Source: an uncultured Spirochaetales bacterium (GTDB lineage: Bacteria > Spirochaetota > Spirochaetia > Sphaerochaetales > Sphaerochaetaceae). Taken from it: 35,584 nucleotides of DNA. Positions 7,586-15,632 of this stretch are shown one piece after another (the first letter of the stretch is position 1; every line of letters begins with the position of its first letter). The notes under the pieces were generated by a model that was not told the DNA's origin, did not search any database, and was given only the letters and a program-made list of their open reading frames with translations. The stretch is taken from positions 1 to 35,584 of the forward strand of contig CAKQRI010000017.1 of assembly GCA_934271365.1 (NCBI GenBank), in the 5' to 3' direction. A program made the position numbers and the translations under genes.

Positions 7586-8893
7586 ATGAGTTATAACGAA
7601 AAATTCGCAAAATATGGTCTAGCTCTTCCAGATGTTCTTCTTCCTAAAAAAGGATGTAACCTCAATCACTGGGCAGTTGTCGCATGCGACCAATACACCT
7701 CAGAAGAGGAATACTGGACAAAGCTATCAGAAGAGATCGGCAGTGACCCTTCAACCCTCAGGATAATATATCCAGAAGTATATCTTGAAAGAGATGACAA
7801 AGAAGAAAGGATCAAGAAAATCAATGAGACAATGAATGAATACATCAAATCAGGACTTTTCGAAGAGTATAAGAATTCATTCATACTTACAGAAAGAAAA
7901 ACACCAAGTGGCACACGTTATGGACTCATTGCTGCACTTGACCTTGAAGCATATGATTATAGCAAGGAATCAAGAACACTCATCAGAGCAACAGAAGGAA
8001 CTATTCTTTCAAGAATTCCGCCAAGAAAAGAGATCAGAAAAGCAGCAAAGCTTGAACTTCCTCATATTCTCGTACTGATCTCCGACAAATACAGAGCTAT
8101 TATCGAACCTCTCAAAGATAAGAGGGAAAAGCTTCCTCTTATTTATGATTTCACCCTGATTGCGGATGGAGGAGAACTTAAGGGATATAGAGTAAGTGAT
8201 GATGAGAGCATAAACGGAGTGCTTGCAGGCTTTGAAAAGCTTTATAATGATCTTGATCCAAAGAATCCGCTCCTATTTGCAATGGGAGATGGAAACCATA
8301 GCCTTGCAACAGCTAAGGCTTGCTGGGAGGATATAAAGAAAGGTCTTTCAGAAGAAGAGAGGAAAAACCATCCAGCAAGATTCGCACTCGTTGAACTTGA
8401 GAATATCTATGATGATGGCCTTCAGTTCGAGCCTATCCACAGAGTCTTCTTCAATCTCAAGAAAGCTGACTTTGACAAGCTTCTATCTAAGACCTGCAAA
8501 AGCTATGATGCTGAAGAAGTCAAAAACATAGATGAGCTTATGAGAAGAATAAACGAGAATGGACAGCATTTCGGCCTGGCTCTTGATAATAAGCTATATC
8601 TATATACAATACATGGCGGAGAGAAGCAGATTGCAGCAGGTACAATCCAGCTTGTGATTGATGATATGCTCAATGAGGGACTTGGTAATATTGACTATAT
8701 CCATGGAGTCGATGTCACACTGAAGCTTGGAAATGAGAAGGGAAATATTGGCCTCATCCTTCCAGAAGTCTCAAAAGACAGATTCTTTGCAGATATGCTA
8801 AAAGATGGAGCATATCCGAGAAAGACATTCTCAATCGGACATGCAAACGAAAAACGATTCTATATGGAAGCTAGACGGATCACAAAAGACTAA
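7586..8893 (+). CDS. DUF1015 family protein
   Basis: The 435-aa protein matches DUF1015 over its length. The hallmark is MGDGNHSLATAK at 233-244, together with HWAVVACDQYTSEEEYW at 28-44 and RPEV-like segments near 62. The family is widespread in anaerobes, soluble and uncharacterised; in some clostridia it lies beside serine biosynthesis genes, but no such neighbours are here. A GGAG SD site precedes the ATG. A TGATAATAT extended -10 box lies at 7546-7554. It is convergent with tsaC, with a 4-base overlap of stop codons, and its terminator lies within tsaC. Confidence 0.9.
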   Translation: MSYNEKFAKYGLALPDVLLPKKGCNLNHWAVVACDQYTSEEEYWTKLSEEIGSDPSTLRIIYPEVYLERDDKEERIKKINETMNEYIKSGLFEEYKNSFILTERKTPSGTRYGLIAALDLEAYDYSKESRTLIRATEGTILSRIPPRKEIRKAAKLELPHILVLISDKYRAIIEPLKDKREKLPLIYDFTLIADGGELKGYRVSDDESINGVLAGFEKLYNDLDPKNPLLFAMGDGNHSLATAKACWEDIKKGLSEEERKNHPARFALVELENIYDDGLQFEPIHRVFFNLKKADFDKLLSKTCKSYDAEEVKNIDELMRRINENGQHFGLALDNKLYLYTIHGGEKQIAAGTIQLVIDDMLNEGLGNIDYIHGVDVTLKLGNEKGNIGLILPEVSKDRFFADMLKDGAYPRKTFSIGHANEKRFYMEARRITKD

Positions 8894-9438
8894 TCAAAGA
8901 CATAAGAGCCCTGCCTGATTACAGTGTAGGGCTTTTTTGTTGCATCTATAAGCGTTGAAGATGTTCCGCTCTTTCCACTTTCACTGACAATGAAGTCAGC
9001 ACTTTCACCAAAAACAGAGAGAAGTGTTTTAAAATCGTTAATAGCCGGACAGCCAGATAAATTAGCACTTGTTGAATAAATAGGGCCAGAATATTCCATC
9101 AGAGATAAAAGAAAATCATTATCAGGAACTCTAACAGCAACTGTAGTTCCATCTTCATCTCTCAGAACTGCAGTAAATGGCGCTGGCCATCTATCCAGAA
9201 GATCCATTGGAACCTGCAGCGAACTATCTTCCAGCTGCTTCTTTGTCATCAGAACAATCAGATGTTTTGACTCAGGCCGCCTCTTCATCTGGTATATTCT
9301 CTCACTTCCTTCAACACCTATTCTTGATGATATGCCATAGATTGTATCTGTTGGAAGAATTCCGACCTCACCTTCTCTAAGTCTCTTTCCGATTTCTTCC
9401 GCATTATCAAGTCCATATTCAATTATTGCTGCGCTCAT
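8890..9438 (-). CDS. tsaC: L-threonylcarbamoyladenylate synthase (YrdC/TsaC)
   Basis: This 182-aa YrdC-domain enzyme makes threonylcarbamoyl-AMP from threonine, bicarbonate and ATP, the first step of t6A37 formation in tRNAs that read ANN codons, including the tRNA-Asn and tRNA-Thr of this window. Motifs: ILPTDTIYGI near 26-35, KRRPESKHL near 51-59 and STSANLSG near 123-130. The C-terminal Sua5 domain is absent, so it is the short form. I start at the ATG at 9438, which has AGGAG 5 bases upstream; the longer frame to 9477 runs back into the upstream gene. It overlaps that FtsB-like gene by 20 bases, so translation is probably coupled. Confidence 0.93.
   Translation of the reverse strand: MSAAIIEYGLDNAEEIGKRLREGEVGILPTDTIYGISSRIGVEGSERIYQMKRRPESKHLIVLMTKKQLEDSSLQVPMDLLDRWPAPFTAVLRDEDGTTVAVRVPDNDFLLSLMEYSGPIYSTSANLSGCPAINDFKTLLSVFGESADFIVSESGKSGTSSTLIDATKKPYTVIRQGSYVFD
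8905..8938 (+). terminator. Terminator of the DUF1015 gene, inside the 3' end of tsaC
   Basis: AGCCCT/AGGGCT stem with a 15-base loop and six Ts on the plus strand, 12 bases after the DUF1015 stop. It lies wholly within codons for the last residues of the opposite-strand tsaC gene. Confidence 0.7.
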
Positions 9439-9832
9439 CTTCTCTCCTTTCTTTCCTGATTTCAGAAAATACAACAAAGATTATAAATATAACAGCTGGA
9501 ATAAAAGAAATAAAGAATATTGAAAAGTCTGAAAGAGGCTTGAAATCATGTACCAGCACGTCCTCTTCATGTCTTTCACTTATGGCATCTTCATCTTCTG
9601 AGAAAACATAAATAAGCTCACCAGATGTATTCTCAGCACCCTTTCTGGCTATTTCAGTCCTAAGCAGGGCAATATCTGCTTTTTTCCTATCTTCTTGATA
9701 GCTGATCTCTTTTCTCTCTTCATCCAGCATTTTACCAGAGAAGAATCCAGACTCCCCAAAGAATGAAACCAGAACAATAAAAGATATTATATATATTGCA
9801 ATTACCATTGCTTTTTTCTTTCTTGTAAACAT
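9419..9832 (-). CDS. FtsB/DivIC-like membrane protein with a second C-terminal segment
   Basis: The 137-aa product starts with a basic stretch and a membrane helix (about 9-26), then a Gly-Glu-Ser-Gly-Phe-Phe turn and a charged, coiled-coil-like stretch (about 36-65). This is the layout of septum formation initiator proteins (FtsB/DivIC). Unlike them it has a second strong hydrophobic helix (about 104-123) and ends in an acidic/basic tail. The FtsB assignment is inference from layout, not from strong residue identity. It is followed with a 20-base overlap by tsaC and its start region overlaps the divergent promoter of the Val-Pro repeat protein gene. Confidence 0.75.
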   Translation of the reverse strand: MFTRKKKAMVIAIYIISFIVLVSFFGESGFFSGKMLDEERKEISYQEDRKKADIALLRTEIARKGAENTSGELIYVFSEDEDAISERHEEDVLVHDFKPLSDFSIFFISFIPAVIFIIFVVFSEIRKERREDERSNN

Positions 9833-9852
9833 ACTGCTACTTTTGATATAAT
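9824..9852 (+). promoter_or_regulatory. Promoter of the Val-Pro repeat protein gene
   Basis: TTGTAA, 17 bases, TATAAT, with TG one base before the -10 box. The -35 box lies within the first codons of the divergent FtsB-like gene. Confidence 0.7.
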
Positions 9853-9869
9853 AACATTATCGATGTATA

Positions 9870-9881
9870 TTTACTATCGAT
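9870..9881. repeat. Left copy of a 12-bp inverted repeat
   Basis: TTTACTATCGAT, 10 bases before the start codon of the Val-Pro repeat gene; its exact reverse complement is at 11032-11043, just after the stop codon. Origin and function unknown. Confidence 0.6.
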
Positions 9882-9891
9882 GGAGGAAGTA

Positions 9892-11028
9892 ATGGCCAAA
9901 CCTTCTAAGACCTGGAAGCTTGTTGTCACCAGTATTATTATTTCGCTGATCATCCTTGCAGTGTTCACTCTTGTCTTCATACGCATGATTGCACCTGCAT
10001 ATAACATCACTGAAGCTATGATCTATTCTGTCCTGACTAAGATTTTCCCAATTCTGGTAGGACTAGTGCTTATTGAGATAGCTATCCTAATTGGAAAGAA
10101 GAATGATGAGGACTATAAGGACACAATAGATAAGCTTGCACCTAATGCCTATGACTCCCCTCTCTACACCCCACCAATCGATGATCCGAACGCAAGAGGA
10201 AGAGTTGAGGGATCTGTCTTTGAATACAAAAAATCAGATATTCCTCCAGAGATTAAGGAAATCATAAAGGAAGTTCCTGTTGAGACAGTAAAGGAAGTCA
10301 TCAAAGAAGTTCCTGTTGAAGTCATTAAGGAAGTACCTGTAGAGGTAGAGAAGCCTGTACCTGTTGAAGTTGTAAAGGAAGTTGTCAAGGAGATTCCTGT
10401 TGAAGTCATCAGAGAAGTTCCTGTTGACGTTGTAAGGGAAATCAAGACAGGCGATGATGAAAAAGTAATAATCCGTGAAGTTGAGCGCCCTGTTGAAGTA
10501 ATCAAGACGGTACCAGAGCCTTATGAGGTAAAAGTTCCTGTTGATGTAATAAAGACTGTCGAAGTTGTTAAGGAAGTCCCAGTTGAAGTCATCAAAGAGG
10601 TTGTCAAAGAAGTTCCAGTCGAAGTTATTAAGGAAGTTATAAAAGAAGTACCTGTCGAGACAGTAAAGGAAGTCATCAAAGAAGTTCCTGTTGAAGCAGA
10701 AAAAGCAATAGAAAAAAGAGATGAGGTTTCTTATGATTTCAGAGGTTCCCTCAACGAGGAAATCAAGTCTGCAAAAGAATTCGGATATGATCTTACTGTT
10801 GTAGGATTCAAACCTTCAGATAAAATCAATGAAGGCTATCTGAAGTCTGTCTTCGGCGATGATGCACTTATATTCGAAGATGGTTCAAAGCTGTTTGCAA
10901 TCCTTCCTTTCGTATCACGAGGTGAGGCTGAAGCAAAGACCAGGTATATCCAGCCTAAGAGGACAGCAAGTCTTAATGGCAGGGATATCACAGCTGATGT
11001 TTTGATTAAAGAAGCATCCAGATTCTGA
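9892..11028 (+). CDS. Membrane-anchored Val-Pro-Val-Glu repeat protein with a GGDEF-like tail
   Basis: The 378-aa protein has two N-terminal membrane helices (about 10-32 and 42-65), a short linker, then residues 115-275 made of degenerate repeats of the type KEVPVEVIKEV, alternating charged and beta-branched residues, likely an extended rod. The C-terminal 100 residues (about 278-378) recall a degenerate GGDEF domain: a helix with EEIKSAKEFGYDL, a strand LTVVGF, and FEDGSKLFAILPF in place of the GGDEF loop. No catalytic GGDEF motif is left, so it cannot be a cyclase; the resemblance is inference. I use the ATG at 9892, five bases after GGAGG, rather than the ATG at 9880, which lies before that SD site. 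It has its own promoter and terminator and is flanked by 12-bp inverted repeats. Confidence 0.85.
   Translation: MAKPSKTWKLVVTSIIISLIILAVFTLVFIRMIAPAYNITEAMIYSVLTKIFPILVGLVLIEIAILIGKKNDEDYKDTIDKLAPNAYDSPLYTPPIDDPNARGRVEGSVFEYKKSDIPPEIKEIIKEVPVETVKEVIKEVPVEVIKEVPVEVEKPVPVEVVKEVVKEIPVEVIREVPVDVVREIKTGDDEKVIIREVERPVEVIKTVPEPYEVKVPVDVIKTVEVVKEVPVEVIKEVVKEVPVEVIKEVIKEVPVETVKEVIKEVPVEAEKAIEKRDEVSYDFRGSLNEEIKSAKEFGYDLTVVGFKPSDKINEGYLKSVFGDDALIFEDGSKLFAILPFVSRGEAEAKTRYIQPKRTASLNGRDITADVLIKEASRF
10246..10704 (+). repeat. Degenerate in-gene repeats coding for Val-Pro-Val-Glu units
   Basis: Repeated units around GAAGTTCCTGTTGAAGTCA and AAGGAAGTCATCAAAGAAGT recur, some identical over 15-20 bases, such as near 10290 and 10670. 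Such repeats allow slippage or recombination that alters rod length in register. Confidence 0.8.
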
Positions 11029-11031
11029 TTT

Positions 11032-11043
11032 ATCGATAGTAAA
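11032..11043. repeat. Right copy of a 12-bp inverted repeat
   Basis: ATCGATAGTAAA, reverse complement of 9870-9881, starting 4 bases after the stop codon of the Val-Pro repeat gene. Confidence 0.6.
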
Positions 11044-11051
11044 AAGCAAAG

Positions 11052-11087
11052 AAGGTATTCATGCAGAGAAAGCTGAATACCTTTTTT
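11052..11087 (+). terminator. Terminator of the Val-Pro repeat protein gene
   Basis: GGTATTC/GAATACC stem with a 14-base loop and a six-T run, 25 bases after the stop codon. It covers the ATG at 11061, which therefore is not a credible start for the next gene. Confidence 0.85.
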
Positions 11088-11099
11088 AATAGGTTTCAT

Positions 11100-11789
11100 A
11101 TGGCAGAAATAAAACTCAATTATATAGAAAAAGGAACAGGAGAACCTTTTATAATGCTTCATGGGAATGGCGAGGATAGCTCTTATTTCACAAAGCAGAT
11201 TGAATATTTCAGCCAGACATACAGGGTCATTGCACTAGATACACGAGGACATGGTAAATCAGAAAGAGGAGATACTCCTTTTTCAATTCATCAATTCTCA
11301 ATTGATTTATATGACTTCATGAAAGATCTTGAAATCAGCAAGGCAATCATACTAGGATTCTCTGACGGTGCAAATATTGCTATGGACTTTGCTATAAGCC
11401 ATCAGAACATGATAAGAGCCCTAATCCTCAATGGAGGTAATATTTACTCAAGAGGGGTAAAAAGAATCGTTCAGTTCCCAATTGAAATAGGATACAGAAT
11501 CGCTAGCCTTTTTGCTTCAGTTAATCGAAAAGCAAAAATGAATGCAGAGATGCTTGGACTTATGGTGAATGATCTGAATATCCATAAAGAGGATCTAGCA
11601 AAAATCACTGTTCCTACGCTGGTAATTGCAGGAACAAATGACATGATAAAAGAAAATCACACAAGAGAGATCGCATCCATAATTCCAGACTCAGAGCTTA
11701 TTTTCATTAAAGGGAATCACTTCATTGCTAATAATAAACCTTATGAATTCAATATGGCAGTTGAAGGATTTCTAAAAAGACTGAATTAA
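11100..11789 (+). CDS. Alpha/beta hydrolase
   Basis: A 229-aa serine hydrolase of the alpha/beta fold. The oxyanion-hole motif HGNGED lies at 21-26, the nucleophile Ser88 in GFSDG, the acid Asp in AGTNDM near 183 and the catalytic His in KGNHF near 208. The cap region is short. Substrate cannot be told; relatives include esterases and peptidases with small substrates. I start at the ATG at 11100 because the upstream in-frame ATG at 11061 lies inside the preceding terminator, and the sequence from 11100 starts as the family does. SD is weak (AGG 7 bases upstream). It is convergent with the RNase Z gene. Confidence 0.9.
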   Translation: MAEIKLNYIEKGTGEPFIMLHGNGEDSSYFTKQIEYFSQTYRVIALDTRGHGKSERGDTPFSIHQFSIDLYDFMKDLEISKAIILGFSDGANIAMDFAISHQNMIRALILNGGNIYSRGVKRIVQFPIEIGYRIASLFASVNRKAKMNAEMLGLMVNDLNIHKEDLAKITVPTLVIAGTNDMIKENHTREIASIIPDSELIFIKGNHFIANNKPYEFNMAVEGFLKRLN

Positions 11790-11808
11790 AAGCATGAAAT
11801 GCAGTCAA

Positions 11809-12732
11809 TCAATCCTTCAGCGGAATATCAAACTGCATTCTGTCCCTAGTCAGTATAGTATTTGGAAATATCTCTCGTGCCTCATCCTTGAGCACTTTTA
11901 GTTCCCTATCACTATAGCGAGGTGAATAATGCTGAAGGCACAGCTTATCACAATAGCCATCCCTTGCTATCATAGCAGCCTCAGCACTAGTCATATGCTT
12001 CTTTTCATGAGCGCTATCCTTTAAATCAGAAGCAAACATTCCCTCACAGAATAGCAAATCACTGTCATGGACATAATCCGAAATCTCAGGAAAATAAAGA
12101 GAATCTGTAACATAGCTGAATTTTCTGCCCTCTCTAGGATTGCCCATTACCATGCTGCTGCTTATGATGCGGCCATCATCTAAAGTAACAGATTCACCAT
12201 TCTGAAGCTTTCCCCAGAGCCTGCCCTTTGGCACACCAAGTTCCAATGCTTTATCAGGGTAGAATTCACCTTTCCTCTTCTCTTCAACAAGAGAATAGCC
12301 AAAACAAGGCTTTGTATGCACAAGAGGAAAGGCATTTATGGAAAAACCATCTCCATGATAGATTTCACCTTCTGTGACTGGAGTCACTATAATCTCGTAA
12401 TTGATATACATATCGAGAATCTTCCTTGATGCATCAATGTATTCAACAAGCTTCTGTGGACCATAGATATAAAGAGGCTCTTCCCTTTCAACCTGGCTTG
12501 AGAGCATGAGAAGACCTGGAAGGCCTGTAACATGATCGGCATGCATATGAGAGATGAATATTGCAGAGATCTTCTTCCATTTCAGATTCAGCATCTTAAG
12601 AGAAACCTGGGTTCCCTCTCCACAGTCAAATAAGAACAGCTCCCCATCACGGCGGAGAAGAACAGATGTAAGGAATCTGCCAGGAAGAGGCATCATTCCA
12701 CTTGTACCTAATGAAAATGCTTCAAGATTCAC
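11809..12732 (-). CDS. rnz: Ribonuclease Z (tRNA 3' endonuclease)
   Basis: RNase Z, 307 aa, cuts precursor tRNAs after the discriminator base so that CCA can be added. The zinc motif is HMHADH at 62-67 (His62, His64, Asp66, His67); a further metal ligand lies in VHTKP, the mid-protein Asp in FSYVTDS, and the late His in HMTSAEAA. The exosite region of about 150-180 holds KPCFGYSL. The start is the GTG at 12732 with AGGA 7 bases upstream. It is the last gene of the long leftward operon, 18 bases after the ABC permease. Its presence fits the two CCA-less tRNA genes in the window. Confidence 0.95.
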   Translation of the reverse strand: MNLEAFSLGTSGMMPLPGRFLTSVLLRRDGELFLFDCGEGTQVSLKMLNLKWKKISAIFISHMHADHVTGLPGLLMLSSQVEREEPLYIYGPQKLVEYIDASRKILDMYINYEIIVTPVTEGEIYHGDGFSINAFPLVHTKPCFGYSLVEEKRKGEFYPDKALELGVPKGRLWGKLQNGESVTLDDGRIISSSMVMGNPREGRKFSYVTDSLYFPEISDYVHDSDLLFCEGMFASDLKDSAHEKKHMTSAEAAMIARDGYCDKLCLQHYSPRYSDRELKVLKDEAREIFPNTILTRDRMQFDIPLKD

Positions 12733-12750
12733 TTGTTTATCCTATCTCTC

Positions 12751-13902
12751 TTATTCCCCTTTTACAAGGGTGTTGATATCTTTTGATTTTATCGAAAAAA
12801 GTGAAATAAATACTGTAATTGCAGAAACAAATAGCATTACTACTATGATTGCAGCTATTGATTTCAAAGGAATTGATACAGAAAATGATGTTATATAATA
12901 CTCAAGAAGAGATGAATTCTCTTCTGCTATCAGCTTTATAAGATGAGGTATCCTCATAGATAATACGATTCCAGCAGAATAACCTATCAGAACTGCGATC
13001 AGAATAAAGAACAGAGTTAGCTTAAGGTACATTTTCCTTATTCTGTTCTCAGACAATCCCAAAAGCATCATTGCAGCAATATCCCGAGCATCCCTAGCAA
13101 CATAAGCATGAGATGCATCTGAAGAGAAGAAAGCAGCAAGAATGGCAACCAAGGCAAAAATCAGGTACAGAATTGCAATTGAATTGCGTACATTACCATA
13201 TAATGAAGAATACAGCTGATCAAAGCTGGAGGCATCATATCCAGAAGACCGAAGGCTAGAAGCAAAAGAAGCTGCAGATTTATTATCCTTTAGGATTATC
13301 TCATATCCTCCTTCTGCTCCTTCAAGAAGTGAGATATCGACAAATGCTAGATATCTATCAAGCTGAACATAGCCACTGTCAAAGATACCTGTAACACTCA
13401 GAAGATGAGGCCTTGTCCTATTCTTCTCTTCTTCATATAGAAGAAGTGTCAGACGATCTCCAATATTAAGGTTCAATGATTCCGCAAGAGTCTGGGATAT
13501 AAGAATGCCCTTCTCACTATTGCTAAGCCCCGGCTCGAGATGAAGTGCATTTCTGCGTTCATCTGTAAAATATGTGCTATCTATTCCTTTAAGATATACT
13601 AGTCCTTCCCCATTTTCAGAATAGATAATACCTTCAGTCTTTGAGACAAAGCTTTCATATCCCACTTCTGGATATAAAGCTGGATCAACATATTCAGAAG
13701 AATAAACAGCACCTGATCCTAGATATATTATTGCATTCTCTATTGCATCTGACATTGAGAATATGAATGTTATAGAGAAAACAAGGACCGCTGTAATAAG
13801 CATTATTATCAGAAGAGGCGTAAATGAAGATAGCTTATACCGCAGTGAATTACCTATCCCAACCTTCCTCTTAAGGTAAATGAGCTCTGCATCATTTCTC
13901 AT
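12751..13902 (-). CDS. ABC transporter permease, FtsX/LolE/MacB-like
   Basis: The 383-aa protein has the FtsX-domain layout: one membrane helix near 29-50, an extracytoplasmic domain of about 190 residues, then three helices at about 243-262, 292-318 and 347-370, with the conserved loop that couples to the ATPase (DIAAMMLLGLSENRIRK, about 273-289). It overlaps the ATPase gene by 11 bases. With that ATPase and the second permease downstream of the exported 301-aa protein it forms a heterodimeric type VII ABC system. Such systems release lipoproteins (LolCDE), export peptides or macrolides (MacB), or act in the envelope; the exact substrate cannot be read from sequence. Confidence 0.88.
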   Translation of the reverse strand: MRNDAELIYLKRKVGIGNSLRYKLSSFTPLLIIMLITAVLVFSITFIFSMSDAIENAIIYLGSGAVYSSEYVDPALYPEVGYESFVSKTEGIIYSENGEGLVYLKGIDSTYFTDERRNALHLEPGLSNSEKGILISQTLAESLNLNIGDRLTLLLYEEEKNRTRPHLLSVTGIFDSGYVQLDRYLAFVDISLLEGAEGGYEIILKDNKSAASFASSLRSSGYDASSFDQLYSSLYGNVRNSIAILYLIFALVAILAAFFSSDASHAYVARDARDIAAMMLLGLSENRIRKMYLKLTLFFILIAVLIGYSAGIVLSMRIPHLIKLIAEENSSLLEYYITSFSVSIPLKSIAAIIVVMLFVSAITVFISLFSIKSKDINTLVKGE

Positions 13903-14575
13903 TAAGCACCCCTGATTTCAGAAGATAGGAATGATCACATTTCATAGCAAACTGATTATTATGAGTGACAAGCATCATTGAAAGTCCTTTTTCCTTTACC
14001 GCTGAAAGGAGAAGACTCTCAACAAGCGAAGCACTCTCTTCATCAAGAGCACCGGTTGGCTCATCGGCAAAGATGATAGATGGTTCAGAGACTATTGCCC
14101 TAGCGATAGCTGTTCTCTGCCTTTCACCTCCAGATAAAAGAACAGGCTTATATGAAGCTCTGTCATCTATCTTCATAAGTGCAAGATATTCTTCAGCTCT
14201 TCTATAAGCATCTCTTTTCTTGATTCCCTTAATAAGAAGCGGCATTGCAACATTCTCCAGTGCAGTGAAGTCCTCAAGAAGAAGAGAAGACTGGAAGACA
14301 AAGCCCATTGAATTTCGCCTAAGCTCAGATAAAGCTCTATCATCCAAATACCTGACATCGTCTCCATTATATATAATCCGACCTCCATCCGATGAAAGAA
14401 GCAGTGCAGCACATGCTAAGAGAGTAGATTTCCCACAGCCGCTCTGTCCGACAATGGAAACAGACGAACCCATTTCAATCGAAAGATCAATATCCTTAAG
14501 AATCTCTACAGTGCTTCCATCTGGAGAACTATATGCCTTACTTACATTTTCAAGACGAAGAACAGAATCAGCCAT
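13892..14575 (-). CDS. ABC transporter ATP-binding protein, LolD/MacB family
   Basis: At 227 aa this is a single-domain ATPase. Walker A is GQSGCGKST at 43-51, the Q-loop follows near 94 (FVFQSS), the signature LSGGERQRTAIARA near 143-156, and Walker B with the D-loop IIFADEPTGALDEES near 164-178; the switch His is in LVTHN. These features place it in the LolD/FtsE/MacB branch. It overlaps both flanking permease genes (8 and 11 bases), so the three proteins are made together. It drives the mechanotransmission exporter formed by the two permeases. Confidence 0.95.
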   Translation of the reverse strand: MADSVLRLENVSKAYSSPDGSTVEILKDIDLSIEMGSSVSIVGQSGCGKSTLLACAALLLSSDGGRIIYNGDDVRYLDDRALSELRRNSMGFVFQSSLLLEDFTALENVAMPLLIKGIKKRDAYRRAEEYLALMKIDDRASYKPVLLSGGERQRTAIARAIVSEPSIIFADEPTGALDEESASLVESLLLSAVKEKGLSMMLVTHNNQFAMKCDHSYLLKSGVLNEK

Positions 14576-15632
14576 GAATAACCTCCATCAGGTCTTTTTT
14601 CCTATCAAGGATAACCTCCCTAAGAGAGAACAGAAAAGTAAAAAGAAGTGAAGCTGAAGCAAAAACAGAAAAACCGGCAATCGGCATTTTCAGATTTATT
14701 TCTCCATAAATAAAAGGTGATATCGCAAATTCAAGAACAGGAAGCAAAGCATAAGATAACACTAATGCTGCACAAATTGATATCACTACTATAATCATGA
14801 ATGACAGGATGAATATGACACCAACTTTCATCTGGCTTACACCTAAAACACAGAGCTCTGCTCTCTCTTTTTCCTTTGCGCTGAAGAATATCCTTACAGA
14901 CTGCTTTTCGCTTACAGCGATTATTATGAAGAGAAGAGAAATAACTGAATACATCATTGCCTTCTCAATAATAAAAGCCGAATAAAGAGAATCTTCACTC
15001 TCCTTCCATGTTCTCACATTATATCCAGAATCAGATAACTTCCCCTTTTCACTTTCATCGATTCCCTTTATCGCAGTATAAAGCGAGGATCCATCATATT
15101 CAGAAAGTGGAAGGAACAGCATATTGCTGTCAAACTCGGATCCAAGCGGCGTTGAGTAGATACCACTTGCATGGTAATCAGTGCTCTTAGGAAGCCTTAC
15201 ACCGCTTCTTCCCTTCTTTAGCATAGTGATAGAATACTCAGATTTGCGTTCTTTCCTATATAATGCATACGGAATAGAAAGAGAAGAACCATCACCTCTC
15301 AGGTATCTAAGCGCTCCATCATAATCTTCATCTATATATCTTAAAAGATAAGCATTCCCATCAATAAGGGCTTCTCCTTCTGCATAGAGAAAGACAGAAT
15401 GAGAATGATACAGAGCTTTCATCTCATTTTTATGGTCCCCGCTGATGACAATATCAAAAGAACGCACAGCTCTTATATCATCAAATCGGCTCTTCTGAAG
15501 AAAATCCATTATAGATAGCACAGAAGAAAGGATGGCAAGCGAAAGCGCTAATGTGATTATAATCCGTATCACCCGAAGACGGTGACCACCGCTTTTAGAA
15601 AAAGCATAACGGAGAACGCAGTCTGCTATCAT
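14568..15632 (-). CDS. ABC transporter permease, second FtsX-type subunit
   Basis: The 354-aa subunit has one N-terminal helix (about 23-44), an extracytoplasmic domain and three C-terminal helices (about 222-242, 266-300 and 313-338). The coupling loop (AKEKERAELCVLGVSQMKVG, about 250-268) is clear. It is only weakly like the other permease of the cassette, so the transporter is a heterodimer as in LolCE. Its start codon overlaps the stop of the exported 301-aa protein gene (ATGA), pointing to coupled translation and perhaps to a joint function. Confidence 0.87.
   Translation of the reverse strand: MIADCVLRYAFSKSGGHRLRVIRIIITLALSLAILSSVLSIMDFLQKSRFDDIRAVRSFDIVISGDHKNEMKALYHSHSVFLYAEGEALIDGNAYLLRYIDEDYDGALRYLRGDGSSLSIPYALYRKERKSEYSITMLKKGRSGVRLPKSTDYHASGIYSTPLGSEFDSNMLFLPLSEYDGSSLYTAIKGIDESEKGKLSDSGYNVRTWKESEDSLYSAFIIEKAMMYSVISLLFIIIAVSEKQSVRIFFSAKEKERAELCVLGVSQMKVGVIFILSFMIIVVISICAALVLSYALLPVLEFAISPFIYGEINLKMPIAGFSVFASASLLFTFLFSLREVILDRKKDLMEVIHG

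Noticed and set aside
10164..10505. A 113-aa minus-strand frame with Thr-Ser-Thr-Gly repeats
   Set aside because: It is the complement of the Val-Pro-Val-Glu repeats; no start signals, and the plus-strand gene has promoter, SD and terminator.
10237..10715. Repeats that might be taken for a CRISPR array
   Set aside because: The units are degenerate, have no unique spacers of constant length and encode an open protein frame.
11795..11808. A small GCAT/ATGC hairpin followed by TTTTAATT after rnz
   Set aside because: A 4-bp stem with a three-base loop is too weak to call a terminator.
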